A stretch of 42,451 bases of DNA from Minisyncoccota bacterium (lineage in GTDB: Bacteria > Patescibacteriota > Minisyncoccia > Minisyncoccales > Minisyncoccaceae). Numbering within the stretch: position 1 is the stretch's first letter; the number at the start of each line of letters is the position of its first letter. A program made the position numbers and the translations under genes. The stretch lies in NCBI GenBank assembly GCA_028716905.1, contig JAQUOX010000003.1, positions 1 to 42,451 of the forward strand, written 5' to 3'. A model generated the notes under the pieces. The model saw nothing but the letters and a program-made list of their open reading frames with translations. It was not told the DNA's origin and searched no databases. Shown here in pieces: positions 32,341-39,242 of this stretch.

Positions 32341-34128
32341 TTATTTCACTATCCAGCCCGCAATCAAGCTTTCTGGGCAAGCGTTGATGCTGGTCACCGG
32401 ATCGGTGATGGTTACAAAAGAGATATCCGCCCTTTTGAATTTTTTAAGGCTTTTTTTGAGCTGTTCGGCCTGCTCCGGGTTGTCGCCGTGAGCGATAACA
32501 GCTCTGATTCTTTTTCCTTTTTTAACTTCTTTGCTGGTGTGGCGGTCTATTTTTTTGAAAAGAATATCGGCGAAATCTTTGGTCCGCACTTTTCCGGCGG
32601 GCGTCATTCTCCCGTCCTTCATCTGGGTTAAAAGAAACTCTTTTTCTTCTTTTCTTTTGAACCAGCGGTCGCCGAAAGAATCTTTTTTCCACCACTGGGA
32701 GTTTTCCAAAACGGCGTAAACGTTGACCTTGGGCACGATGTTTTCCAGGCTTGATTTTATCTCCCGGACGCCCCGGTGCTCTTTTATCAGCTCAATCGCT
32801 TCCAGGATTAACAGGGATTGTCCGGCGCTGATGTTTTTGGAATCAATTACAAAAACTCTTTCCAGTTCTTCCCGGGAGAGCAGGTTTTTTGCCTTAAGGG
32901 CGGAGCGATAATTGTCCGAAAGTTTTGAGCTGGAAACAATACATAAAACGTGCTCAAAGTTTCTTAATTGGTTTTTGTAGGCCTCAAAGAAAAATTCGGG
33001 AGCGATGGATTCGACTTTCGGTTTTTGGGTCAGTCCCTGCTTCTTGGCTTCTTTGATTTTTTCGCAAATCGTGTTGCCGGCCAGGCCTTCCCCTCCGGGC
33101 CAGCTGATTTTAAAGGGAACGACTTCAATATTATAATGATTGATTATCTTTGAAGTCAGGCCGGCTCTTTCGTCAATAACCAGGCCGATGGAAACGCTTT
33201 CAATGGATTTTTCCCCGGCCACCTCTCTGGCCATGTCCTGAATTTTCAGGTTTTCAATGTCGCCCAACTCTTTCACCGCATCTCTTACTTCATACGGGTT
33301 GTCGGTGTGAATGTGTATTTTGGTCCTCTCCCCTATCTGAATAATATCCAGACAGTCGCCCAGATACTTGAGTCTGTCTTTGATGCTTTTCTCCGGCTCT
33401 TCCACGTTTTTAATCAAGGCCACCACTTCATAACGGTTGGAGATTATTTGAATAAATCTTTTGGACGCTGCTTCTTCCTTTTCCAAAGCAAATGCTTTGG
33501 GCGAAGAAAGGTCTCCTTGTTCTTTTAAGATATCCAGATAGGTTTCCAAAATCATCAAAAAGCCGAGGCCGCCCGCATCGACTACCCCGGCTTTTTTCAG
33601 CAATTCCATTTTGTTGGGAGTTTCTTTTAAGGCCTCATCGGCTTTTTCCAGGGCTTTGTAGAAGATTTTTACAATGTCTTTTTCGCTCTTTGATTCTTCT
33701 TCAAAGGTCAGGGCAAAGGCCTCAATAACGTCCAAAATGGTTCCTTCTCTGGGGTTCTGGATGGAATCTTTCGCCCTTTCCGTGCCTTTTCTGAAAGCCA
33801 GAGCCATTTTCTCCGCGTCAACGGATTTTTCTTTACCCAAGGCAGGGAAAAACCCGGCCAAAAAACCGGTATAAATAATGCCGGCATTGCCCTGGGCGCC
33901 GGTCAAAGCGCCCTCCAGAACCGCATCAGACAGCTCTTCAATGGAAGAGAAATCTTTTTCTTCTATCTGCTCTTTGATGCCCTTGAGCGTGGCGCTTAAA
34001 TTATTGCCCGTGTCCTGGTCGGGTACGGGAAAAACATTAATCTTGTTTATCTGTTCCTTGTCTCTCTCTATCCTTTCGCAGGAAAAGAGTATCATTTTTT
34101 TCAGTTCGTTTTGGGTTACTTCTTGCAT
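32341..34128 (-). CDS. fakA: Fatty acid kinase subunit FakA
   Basis: 595 residues. The N-terminal DhaL-type kinase domain has the nucleotide/Mg motif in FPVPDQDTGNN (33-43) and TGAQGNAGIIY. A middle domain follows (SNRYEVVALIKNVEEPEKSI, HIHTDNPYEV), then a C-terminal DegV-like domain (SSSKLSDNYRSALKAKN). In this last domain the TSQPS motif, the GTY motif and the terminal HxGPG are lost, so it should not bind lipid. In characterised FakA the C-terminal domain recruits FakB. The product phosphorylates FakB-bound fatty acids to acyl-phosphate. Immediately followed by two fakB genes and two plsY genes. Confidence 0.85.
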   Translation of the reverse strand: MQEVTQNELKKMILFSCERIERDKEQINKINVFPVPDQDTGNNLSATLKGIKEQIEEKDFSSIEELSDAVLEGALTGAQGNAGIIYTGFLAGFFPALGKEKSVDAEKMALAFRKGTERAKDSIQNPREGTILDVIEAFALTFEEESKSEKDIVKIFYKALEKADEALKETPNKMELLKKAGVVDAGGLGFLMILETYLDILKEQGDLSSPKAFALEKEEAASKRFIQIISNRYEVVALIKNVEEPEKSIKDRLKYLGDCLDIIQIGERTKIHIHTDNPYEVRDAVKELGDIENLKIQDMAREVAGEKSIESVSIGLVIDERAGLTSKIINHYNIEVVPFKISWPGGEGLAGNTICEKIKEAKKQGLTQKPKVESIAPEFFFEAYKNQLRNFEHVLCIVSSSKLSDNYRSALKAKNLLSREELERVFVIDSKNISAGQSLLILEAIELIKEHRGVREIKSSLENIVPKVNVYAVLENSQWWKKDSFGDRWFKRKEEKEFLLTQMKDGRMTPAGKVRTKDFADILFKKIDRHTSKEVKKGKRIRAVIAHGDNPEQAEQLKKSLKKFKRADISFVTITDPVTSINACPESLIAGWIVK

Positions 34129-34168
34129 AAAGAAAAAAGAAATACGGGATATTTCTTTGATAACATGT

Positions 34169-34831
34169 TTATTTTATCTTTTTCTCCAGGCCGTCAAGGA
34201 TTTTTTTGGCAAAATCCTTTCCTCCCAGGCCGAAAGCCAGGCCGAAGACTAGGACGATGAAAGCCACAAAGCCGATGAATATGGTCAAAATCAAATCAGG
34301 CACTATTTTTAACTGGTAAAGAATGGCCAGGCCGGCCAAAATCCAGGCCACTGAAGAAATGATGTCGCCCAAGATGCTTGAGTAGGCTATTTTTTCGTTT
34401 TCCATGCTGGCCAGCAGTATTTTTTTGGAAAAATCGGCCAAAAATACGGTAAAAATGAAAATGATTATGGCAATGAAGATGTTGGGGAAATAATCAATGA
34501 TTTTTTGGATAAAAGCATTGAATTGCTCCAGGCCCAGAATGTCAAAAGAAATGGTCAGGAAAAGAAGAATAAAGAATACGTTGACGAGTTCGCTGAAAAA
34601 GCCGGAAATGTTGATTTGAGTGTTATAGCGAGTAAAAAATTCTTCCCAGCCCAGGGATTTCAGCATTTGGTTCAAGCGGAGTTTTTTTAAAAGTTCGGCC
34701 GCGCCTTCTTTAATTTTGTTGGCGACAAGCACCCCGACCAGGAAAACTAAAAAAGCCCAAATCAAGTTTGGCAGGTTAAGAATCGCGTTTTCCGTAAAAA
34801 TACTTAATATGTCCTGCATAATTTTATGCAT
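34169..34831 (-). CDS. MscS-type conserved transmembrane-helix protein
   Basis: 220 residues with about five membrane helices. The final segment IVLVFGLAFGLGGKDFAKKI is the Gly-rich pore-lining-like helix of the conserved TM-helix family related to MscS channels. The beta domain of full MscS is absent, so it is a minimal member. A channel releasing osmolytes under tension is plausible but unproven. Own promoter on minus at 34875-34847. It lies between carS and fakA, in the membrane-lipid gene cluster. Confidence 0.75.
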   Translation of the reverse strand: MHKIMQDILSIFTENAILNLPNLIWAFLVFLVGVLVANKIKEGAAELLKKLRLNQMLKSLGWEEFFTRYNTQINISGFFSELVNVFFILLFLTISFDILGLEQFNAFIQKIIDYFPNIFIAIIIFIFTVFLADFSKKILLASMENEKIAYSSILGDIISSVAWILAGLAILYQLKIVPDLILTIFIGFVAFIVLVFGLAFGLGGKDFAKKILDGLEKKIK

Positions 34832-34846
34832 TATTCTTACGGATTT

Positions 34847-34875
34847 ATTCTACCCTACCATTTGGCATTGTGCAA
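34847..34875 (-). promoter_or_regulatory. Promoter of the MscS-type gene (and possibly fakA)
   Basis: On minus, TTGCAC (34875-34870), a 17-base spacer and TAGAAT (34852-34847). Start expected near 34840, 8-9 bases before the ATG at 34831. It overlaps the 3' end of carS. Confidence 0.5.
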
Positions 34876-35415
34876 GCCCAAATTATACCCAATTCTGTTA
34901 AAAACAAGATGAATGAAAAATGTCAAGGCAAGAAGCCAGAGCCAAAACTTAAGGTCCAGGTGAAGCAGGGGCTGAAGCACCACAAAACTGCCTATTACAT
35001 AGTTTGTCTGGTCAAAAGGAACGAATTTGGCTCCTGGCTTCAGTTTTAGGCGTCTTTTAATAAAAGCAAAGGCCAAATCACCGAAAATAATGCCAATTGA
35101 TAGTAAAAATCCCAATAAAAAGCCATTTATTTGGTTATATGCATAAAAACCGATGGTTTCGTAATGGTTAAGACCAAGAAAGCTATGTATCCAGATGAAT
35201 GCAGGCATTAATAAGGTACAGATAATGATTTCAGAAACAATGCCCCGCCATGTTTTATGGTCGCCCAGGACAGGGATATCGTTTAGTTTCATTCCCCGGT
35301 CAACAGGTTTGGCCAGTCCTTTAAATATGTTTATTTTATACGCCAAGGGCGGTGAAGCATTGGCAAGATATGCTGGTCCGAAGAAATATATGCAGGATAA
35401 TAAATAATAAAGCAT
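34855..35415 (-). CDS. carS: CDP-archaeol synthase-like CTP transferase (CarS family)
   Basis: 186 residues, about five membrane helices. VLGDHKTWRGIVSEI and GDLAFAFIKRRLKLKPGAKF with PFDQTNYVIGSF match the CarS/DUF46 family. In archaea this enzyme transfers CMP from CTP to unsaturated archaetidic acid. Bacterial phosphatidate cytidylyltransferase CdsA is a distant relative with a different signature. Next to plsY and the fatty-acid-kinase genes, the likely substrate is phosphatidic acid, which gives CDP-diacylglycerol (inference). It begins 4 bases after plsY, so the two form a unit that acylates and then activates. Confidence 0.82.
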   Translation of the reverse strand: MLYYLLSCIYFFGPAYLANASPPLAYKINIFKGLAKPVDRGMKLNDIPVLGDHKTWRGIVSEIIICTLLMPAFIWIHSFLGLNHYETIGFYAYNQINGFLLGFLLSIGIIFGDLAFAFIKRRLKLKPGAKFVPFDQTNYVIGSFVVLQPLLHLDLKFWLWLLALTFFIHLVFNRIGYNLGLHNAKW

Positions 35416-35419
35416 AAAT

Positions 35420-36019
35420 CTATTTTATTATTCTCGGCTCAATGCCCTGGCGCAGTCTTTTAATGTTTTCCCGGTGCGCCCACCATATTAATAATATATA
35501 TATGAAAGCAAGGACAAGATAGGCAACAGACCCTGTTTTGAACCAGAACAATAGGGGCAGAAACAAGACAACAATCAAATTAGTCAGGCTCATTATTTTT
35601 AAAACAAACAAAGTAAGGGCCCAGGAAGCCAAAAATATTAAGGAATATTTAAATCCCAAGATCATGAAAAGCGTTGCCGCAACAGTGGCCACGCCTTTTC
35701 CTCCCTTGAACTTGAGCCAAATCGGGAAAATATGGCCAAGCACGGGAGAGATTGAGACCAGAGCCATTTGCCAGTCCTGGGCCAGGTATCGGCTGGCTAT
35801 ATATATAGGTATAATGGCCTTAAGGATATCAAGGATTCCGACCAGAACCCCGTATTTAAGGCCAAGGGTTCTGCCAACGTTTGTTCCGCCAATATTACCA
35901 CTCCCCTTTTTTCTGATGTCTATTTTTTTAATTTTGGCAATCAAATAGCCGAAAGGTATGGAACCTGATAAATATCCTGCAATAACGAAGAAGATTAATA
36001 AAAGTGTTTGATTTTGCAT
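35420..36019 (-). CDS. plsY: Glycerol-3-phosphate acyltransferase PlsY, canonical copy
   Basis: 199 residues, the standard length. All three PlsY motifs are intact: KGSGNIGGTNVGRTLG (motif 1), GHIFPIWLKFKGGKGVATVA (motif 2) and AHRENIKRLRQGIE (motif 3). The enzyme acylates sn-glycerol-3-phosphate with acyl-phosphate at the inner membrane face, the first step of phospholipid synthesis. Of the three plsY-like genes in the window, this is the one to expect as the housekeeping enzyme. It lies 24 bases after tRNA-Val and 4 bases before carS. No clear promoter of its own was found. Confidence 0.92.
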   Translation of the reverse strand: MQNQTLLLIFFVIAGYLSGSIPFGYLIAKIKKIDIRKKGSGNIGGTNVGRTLGLKYGVLVGILDILKAIIPIYIASRYLAQDWQMALVSISPVLGHIFPIWLKFKGGKGVATVAATLFMILGFKYSLIFLASWALTLFVLKIMSLTNLIVVLFLPLLFWFKTGSVAYLVLAFIYILLIWWAHRENIKRLRQGIEPRIIK

Positions 36020-36043
36020 ATGTGTATAATTATTTTAATCCTG

Positions 36044-36114
36044 TGGGCTTGATGAGAGTCGAACTCATATTGCTACTGTGTGAAAGTAGTATTCTGCCGC
36101 TGAAATACAAGCCC
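36044..36114 (-). tRNA. tRNA-Val (CAC)
   Basis: 71 bases. Acceptor GGGCTTG/CAAGCCC with discriminator A, anticodon arm CTACT-TTCACAC-AGTAG giving CAC, T-arm ATGAG-TTCGACT-CTCAT. No encoded CCA. About 80 percent identical to the tRNA-Ala at 36299-36369, including the anticodon stem. Confidence 0.85.
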
Positions 36115-36118
36115 TATG

Positions 36119-36134
36119 TGTTTCACGTGAAACT
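36119..36134. promoter_or_regulatory. parS: parS-like ParB binding site (15/16)
   Basis: TGTTTCACGTGAAACT differs only at the last base from the palindrome TGTTTCACGTGAAACA, a standard chromosomal parS form bound by ParB/Spo0J. It lies between tRNA-Val and tRNA-Pro. Confidence 0.75.
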
Positions 36135-36138
36135 TTTG

Positions 36139-36209
36139 TCGGGATGCTGGGAATTGAACCCAGATGACAGACTCCCGAAGCCTGCATAATGCCGTTATAT
36201 CACATCCCG
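36139..36209 (-). tRNA. tRNA-Pro (CGG)
   Basis: 71 bases. Acceptor CGGGATG/CATCCCG with discriminator A; C1-G72 is typical of tRNA-Pro. Anticodon arm CAGGC-TTCGGGA-GTCTG gives CGG, T-arm CTGGG-TTCAATT-CCCAG. The D-arm is short and irregular. No encoded CCA. Confidence 0.88.
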
Positions 36210-36217
36210 AAATTGTT

Positions 36218-36293
36218 TTGGCCGGATTCGTGTCCGGATTCTGTCCGCATTGGCCGGATTCTGTCCGCATTCGTGATTCCGGCCAATCCGGAC
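36218..36293. repeat. GC-rich direct and inverted repeats between two tRNA genes
   Basis: TTGGCCGGATT occurs twice (36218-36228 and 36250-36260) and its inverse TCCGGCCAA once (36278-36286). The 18-base word CCGGATTCTGTCCGCATT occurs twice (36234-36251 and 36254-36271, period 20). GTCCGGATT (36232-36240) is inverted at 36285-36293. No coding frame explains it. As RNA or DNA it could fold into alternative hairpins between the tRNA-Ala and tRNA-Pro sequences. Confidence 0.75.
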
Positions 36294-36298
36294 ATTTG

Positions 36299-36369
36299 TG
36301 GACCTGACGAGAATCGAACTCATATCTCTACTATGCGAAAGTAGTGTTCTGCCATTAAACTACAGGCCC
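36299..36369 (-). tRNA. tRNA-Ala (CGC)
   Basis: 71 bases. Acceptor GGGCCTG/CAGGTCC has the G3-U70 wobble that defines alanine identity. Anticodon arm CTACT-TTCGCAT-AGTAG gives CGC, T-arm ATGAG-TTCGATT-CTCGT. No encoded CCA. Near-paralogue of tRNA-Val(CAC) 184 bases away. Confidence 0.9.
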
Positions 36370-36372
36370 GGG

Positions 36373-36388
36373 TGTTTCACGTGAAACA
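36373..36388. promoter_or_regulatory. parS: parS-like ParB binding site (perfect palindrome)
   Basis: TGTTTCACGTGAAACA is a perfect 16-base palindrome matching the chromosomal parS consensus TGTTNCACGTGAAACA. It directly abuts the last base of cca. The second copy is 254 bases away, and both lie about 30 kb from dnaA, a typical origin-proximal distance. Confidence 0.85.
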
Positions 36389-37879
36389 CTATGTCACCCA
36401 ATATCTTTCTTTTGTCATTTGGTCTTGCTTTGTCTCAATTTTATCAATCTCTTTTTTGGCTTTTTGCGTTAGCTTAAGCAAATCCTTGTCCTTTAACTTG
36501 CTTAATTCCATCAGCTTGTCAGTTAAGTGCTTTTTTGTGTTGTTTTTCGGGTTTTTTAGCACTTCTTCCAGTAAAATGTCAAGTAATTGGCCGATCTTGG
36601 GCCCGGGCTCTGTTTTTAATATCTGCATGATGTCATTCCCGTTGATTTTAAGCATTTTAACCGAAATCGGGTCTTGGGAAACTTTTTCAATCATGTATTT
36701 CAAGTGCCTCAGTTTGTACGGTTCGGCTTTGGGGCATCCTGACCCGATTCTGTCCGCCATTCTTAATTGCAAAAGGTCTTCCATGTTTTCAATGCCGGCT
36801 TTTCTTACCAATCTTCTGACAGAAGACTCTCCCACTTCGTCTACGTTGTAATAAAAGAGGTGGTATCTTACCAGATTTACTATCTTGTCAATGTCTTTTT
36901 TGGGGAATTTCAGGCGATTGAGCATTTTTTCAGCCATTTTTGCCCCAACCATTTCATGATTGTAAAAGGTGGCGTTTTCGCCCGTTCCTTTCTTGGTTGT
37001 TGGTTTCCCGATGTCGTGAAGCAGGGCAGCCATTCTTACGTGGGAATCAAGGCCTTTTTTGGCCGCATAATTCAGGCATTCCAAATTATGTCTATAGCAG
37101 TCATAAACATGGTGCTTGTTTTGTTTTACGCCAAAACCCTTTTCCAGCTCAGGCATAATGTGACTCAATAGCCCTGTTTTCCTTAATGTTTCAATGCCCT
37201 GGGCTGCATTTTCGCTCATGATTATCTTGATTAATTCGTCCCTGATTCTTTCTTTTGACGATTTTTCCAGCAAATAGCTGTATTTGATTATGGCTTTTTC
37301 GGTATTTTCCTCTATTTTCCAGCCCTTTCCCAGGGTGTTTTCAAACCTGACAGCTCTCATCATTCTCAAGAAGTCCTCTGAAAACCTTTCTTCCGGCTTT
37401 CCCACTGTTCTGATAACTTTATTTTTAATGTCTTTTAAGCCAAAGAACAGGTCGATTATTTCAAATTCTTCCTTGCCCAGAGGGCTGATGGCAATGGCAT
37501 TAATGGTAAAATCCCTTCTTTTCAAATCTTCCTCAATGTGCCTGGACCAGACAACTTTGTCCGGGTGGCGATAGTCGGAATAGGTTGATTCCGAGCGATA
37601 AGTGGTTATTTCCACAACATTGTTTTCGGGAAAAACCACGCCCACCGTACCAAAATCGTTTTCGTAAAAGGTTTTGATGTTTTGGAACTTGAAAACGGCC
37701 TGGGTCTGTTCGGGCCTGGCATTGGTGGCAATGTCCCAGTCAGAGGGCTCTTTGCTCATGAATAAATCTCTGGTGCAGCCGCCGACAATATACGCTTCAA
37801 AGCCCTTTTCCTTCATTTTCTCCAGAGCGAAAAGCGCGTAGTCCGGAATATTGAATTTCAGCTTTTTCGTTTGTTTCAT
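36389..37879 (-). CDS. cca: CCA-adding tRNA nucleotidyltransferase with HD domain
   Basis: 496 residues. The head domain has GGCTRDLF (33-40) and DWDIAT (47-52) with the two metal-binding Asp, then RRDFTINAIA and RMMRAVRFE. An HD-domain metal site follows (LLHDIGKPTTKKG, His288-Asp289), and the C-terminus is long and basic. The enzyme adds CCA to tRNA 3' ends or belongs to the related poly(A) polymerase branch. Since none of the five tRNAs in this window encodes CCA, a CCA-adding role is expected. On minus, TTGTCA (37917-37912) and TAAAAT (37894-37889), 17 bases apart, form its promoter. The mRNA leader would be only about 3 bases. Confidence 0.92.
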   Translation of the reverse strand: MKQTKKLKFNIPDYALFALEKMKEKGFEAYIVGGCTRDLFMSKEPSDWDIATNARPEQTQAVFKFQNIKTFYENDFGTVGVVFPENNVVEITTYRSESTYSDYRHPDKVVWSRHIEEDLKRRDFTINAIAISPLGKEEFEIIDLFFGLKDIKNKVIRTVGKPEERFSEDFLRMMRAVRFENTLGKGWKIEENTEKAIIKYSYLLEKSSKERIRDELIKIIMSENAAQGIETLRKTGLLSHIMPELEKGFGVKQNKHHVYDCYRHNLECLNYAAKKGLDSHVRMAALLHDIGKPTTKKGTGENATFYNHEMVGAKMAEKMLNRLKFPKKDIDKIVNLVRYHLFYYNVDEVGESSVRRLVRKAGIENMEDLLQLRMADRIGSGCPKAEPYKLRHLKYMIEKVSQDPISVKMLKINGNDIMQILKTEPGPKIGQLLDILLEEVLKNPKNNTKKHLTDKLMELSKLKDKDLLKLTQKAKKEIDKIETKQDQMTKERYWVT

Positions 37880-37888
37880 TTCCCCTGT

Positions 37889-37939
37889 ATTTTATCTTAA
37901 AATCAATCTCTTGACAACTCCTCTTTTTGGGAATAGAAT
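37889..37939. promoter_or_regulatory. Divergent cca and nusA promoters sharing a -35 site
   Basis: Plus (nusA): TTGACA (37911-37916), 17 bases, TAGAAT (37934-37939). Minus (cca): TTGTCA (37917-37912), 17 bases, TAAAAT (37894-37889). The two -35 hexamers overlap by five base pairs within TTGACAA, so polymerase bound at one should exclude the other. Confidence 0.7.
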
Positions 37940-37967
37940 AAAAACACAAAGGTATGATTTCAAAAAT

Positions 37968-37990
37968 GTCGGATTGATTCCGGCTTTTTT
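37968..37990 (+). terminator. Attenuator-like terminator in the nusA leader
   Basis: As RNA, GUCGGA (37968-37973), loop UUGAU, UCCGGC (37979-37984), then six U. A 6-pair stem with a U run placed between the promoter start (about 37946) and the nusA ATG at 38015. NusA itself stimulates pausing and intrinsic termination, so this could be a feedback site (inference). Confidence 0.5.
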
Positions 37991-38014
37991 ATAACAATAA
38001 CGAGCAAACGAATT

Positions 38015-39235
38015 ATGGACATGCAGGGATTTTTATCAGCCATCAGCCAACTGGCGGAAGAAAAAGGCCTTTCGCAAGAAAAGGTTTTTGAAACCGTGGA
38101 GCACGCGCTGGCTTCGGCTTACAAAAAAGAATACGGCAAGAAAGGGCAGATTATTAAGGCGAAAATAAATCCCAAGACCGGAGAAACCGATTTTTGGAGA
38201 GAAAAAATAGTGGTTGACGACGCTACGGTCTACATCCCCGAGAAAACGGAAAACGAAGAAGAGGAAGAGCTGAAAGTCAAGGACAGCTATCGTCCCCTGG
38301 AAGAGGAATTGAACGTTGAAGAGAGCGTTGAAGAAGAGGGGGCGACGAGAAGGATTAAGTACAATCCGGAAAGGCATGTTTTAATTGAAGAAATCAAAAA
38401 AACCAATCCGGAACTGGAGCCGGGACAGGAGTTGATAATTCCTTTGGAGCAGAAAGAGGGGTTTGGCCGGATTGCCGCCCAGACCGCCAAGCAGGTTGTT
38501 TTGCAAAAAATCAGGGAAGCGGAAAAAGAAACGATTTTGGCCGAATATAAGTCAAAAGAAGGGGAAATCGTTTCGGGAATCGTCCAGAGAATCGAGGGCG
38601 TCAACGTTTATTTTGATATTGGCAAGAGCCTGGGAATATTGCCCAAAGAAGAACAAATCAGGGGCGAATTTTACAAAGAAGGACAGAGACTGAAACTTTA
38701 TGTTTTGAAGGTGGATACTACGCCCAAGGGCCCGATTATCATCCTTTCCCGGGCTTATCCCAAATTGATATCCAAACTTTTCGAACTGGAGGTTCCAGAA
38801 ATCGGCTCTGGCCAGATAGAAATCAAATCAATCGCCAGAGAGCCGGGCTCAAGAACCAAAATAGCCGTTGTTTCTCTGGCCGAAGGCGTTGACCCTATCG
38901 GCGCCATGGTGGGACAGAGGGGAGTGAGGGTGGCGGCAGTGATTTCCGAACTGGGCGGGGAGAAAATCGACGTTATTGAGTATTCCGACGACCCGGTAAA
39001 GTATATTACCAATTCATTGTCTCCGGCCAAGGTGATTGATGTTAAAATAATGCCCAAGAATACGGCTCTGGTCATTGTTCCGGCCGACCAGCTGTCTTTG
39101 GCCATCGGCAAAGAGGGTCAAAACGTAAGATTGTCGGCCAAGCTGACCGGGTGGAAGATTGACGTCAAGAGCGACGAGCAATTGAAAGAAGAGGAAGAAG
39201 AGTTGGATATTGACGAAGAAGAGGATAAAGAATAA
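38015..39235 (+). CDS. nusA: Transcription termination/antitermination factor NusA
   Basis: 406 residues. An N-terminal polymerase-binding domain (about 1-130, FLSAISQLAEEKGLSQEKVF, AYKKEYGKKGQIIKAKINP) is followed by an S1 domain (GEIVSGIVQRIEGVNVYFDI) and tandem KH domains (DPIGAMVGQRGVRVAAVISE; LAIGKEGQNVRLSAKLTGWK). It ends in a short acidic tail; the C-terminal acidic repeats of enterobacteria are missing, as in many other bacteria. An acidic insert (ENEEEEELKVKDSYRPLEEE) sits inside the N-domain. First gene of nusA-tig-clpP, with a leader of about 68 bases that contains a terminator-like hairpin. Confidence 0.95.
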   Translation: MDMQGFLSAISQLAEEKGLSQEKVFETVEHALASAYKKEYGKKGQIIKAKINPKTGETDFWREKIVVDDATVYIPEKTENEEEEELKVKDSYRPLEEELNVEESVEEEGATRRIKYNPERHVLIEEIKKTNPELEPGQELIIPLEQKEGFGRIAAQTAKQVVLQKIREAEKETILAEYKSKEGEIVSGIVQRIEGVNVYFDIGKSLGILPKEEQIRGEFYKEGQRLKLYVLKVDTTPKGPIIILSRAYPKLISKLFELEVPEIGSGQIEIKSIAREPGSRTKIAVVSLAEGVDPIGAMVGQRGVRVAAVISELGGEKIDVIEYSDDPVKYITNSLSPAKVIDVKIMPKNTALVIVPADQLSLAIGKEGQNVRLSAKLTGWKIDVKSDEQLKEEEEELDIDEEEDKE

Positions 39236-39242
39236 GCGCAAC

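Noticed and set aside
32341-34128. FakA-DegV as a novel gene fusion
   Set aside because: Characterised FakA already has three domains with a FakB-like C-terminal part, and the length here is close to normal; the degenerate DegV motifs fit that.
36218-36293. Short repeats as a CRISPR array
   Set aside because: Units are only about 18-20 bases with no unique spacers and no cas genes nearby.
39210-39242. An 11-codon upstream extension of trigger factor
   Set aside because: It lies inside the end of nusA and the basic residues are not part of the trigger factor fold; the ATG at 39243 matches homologues.
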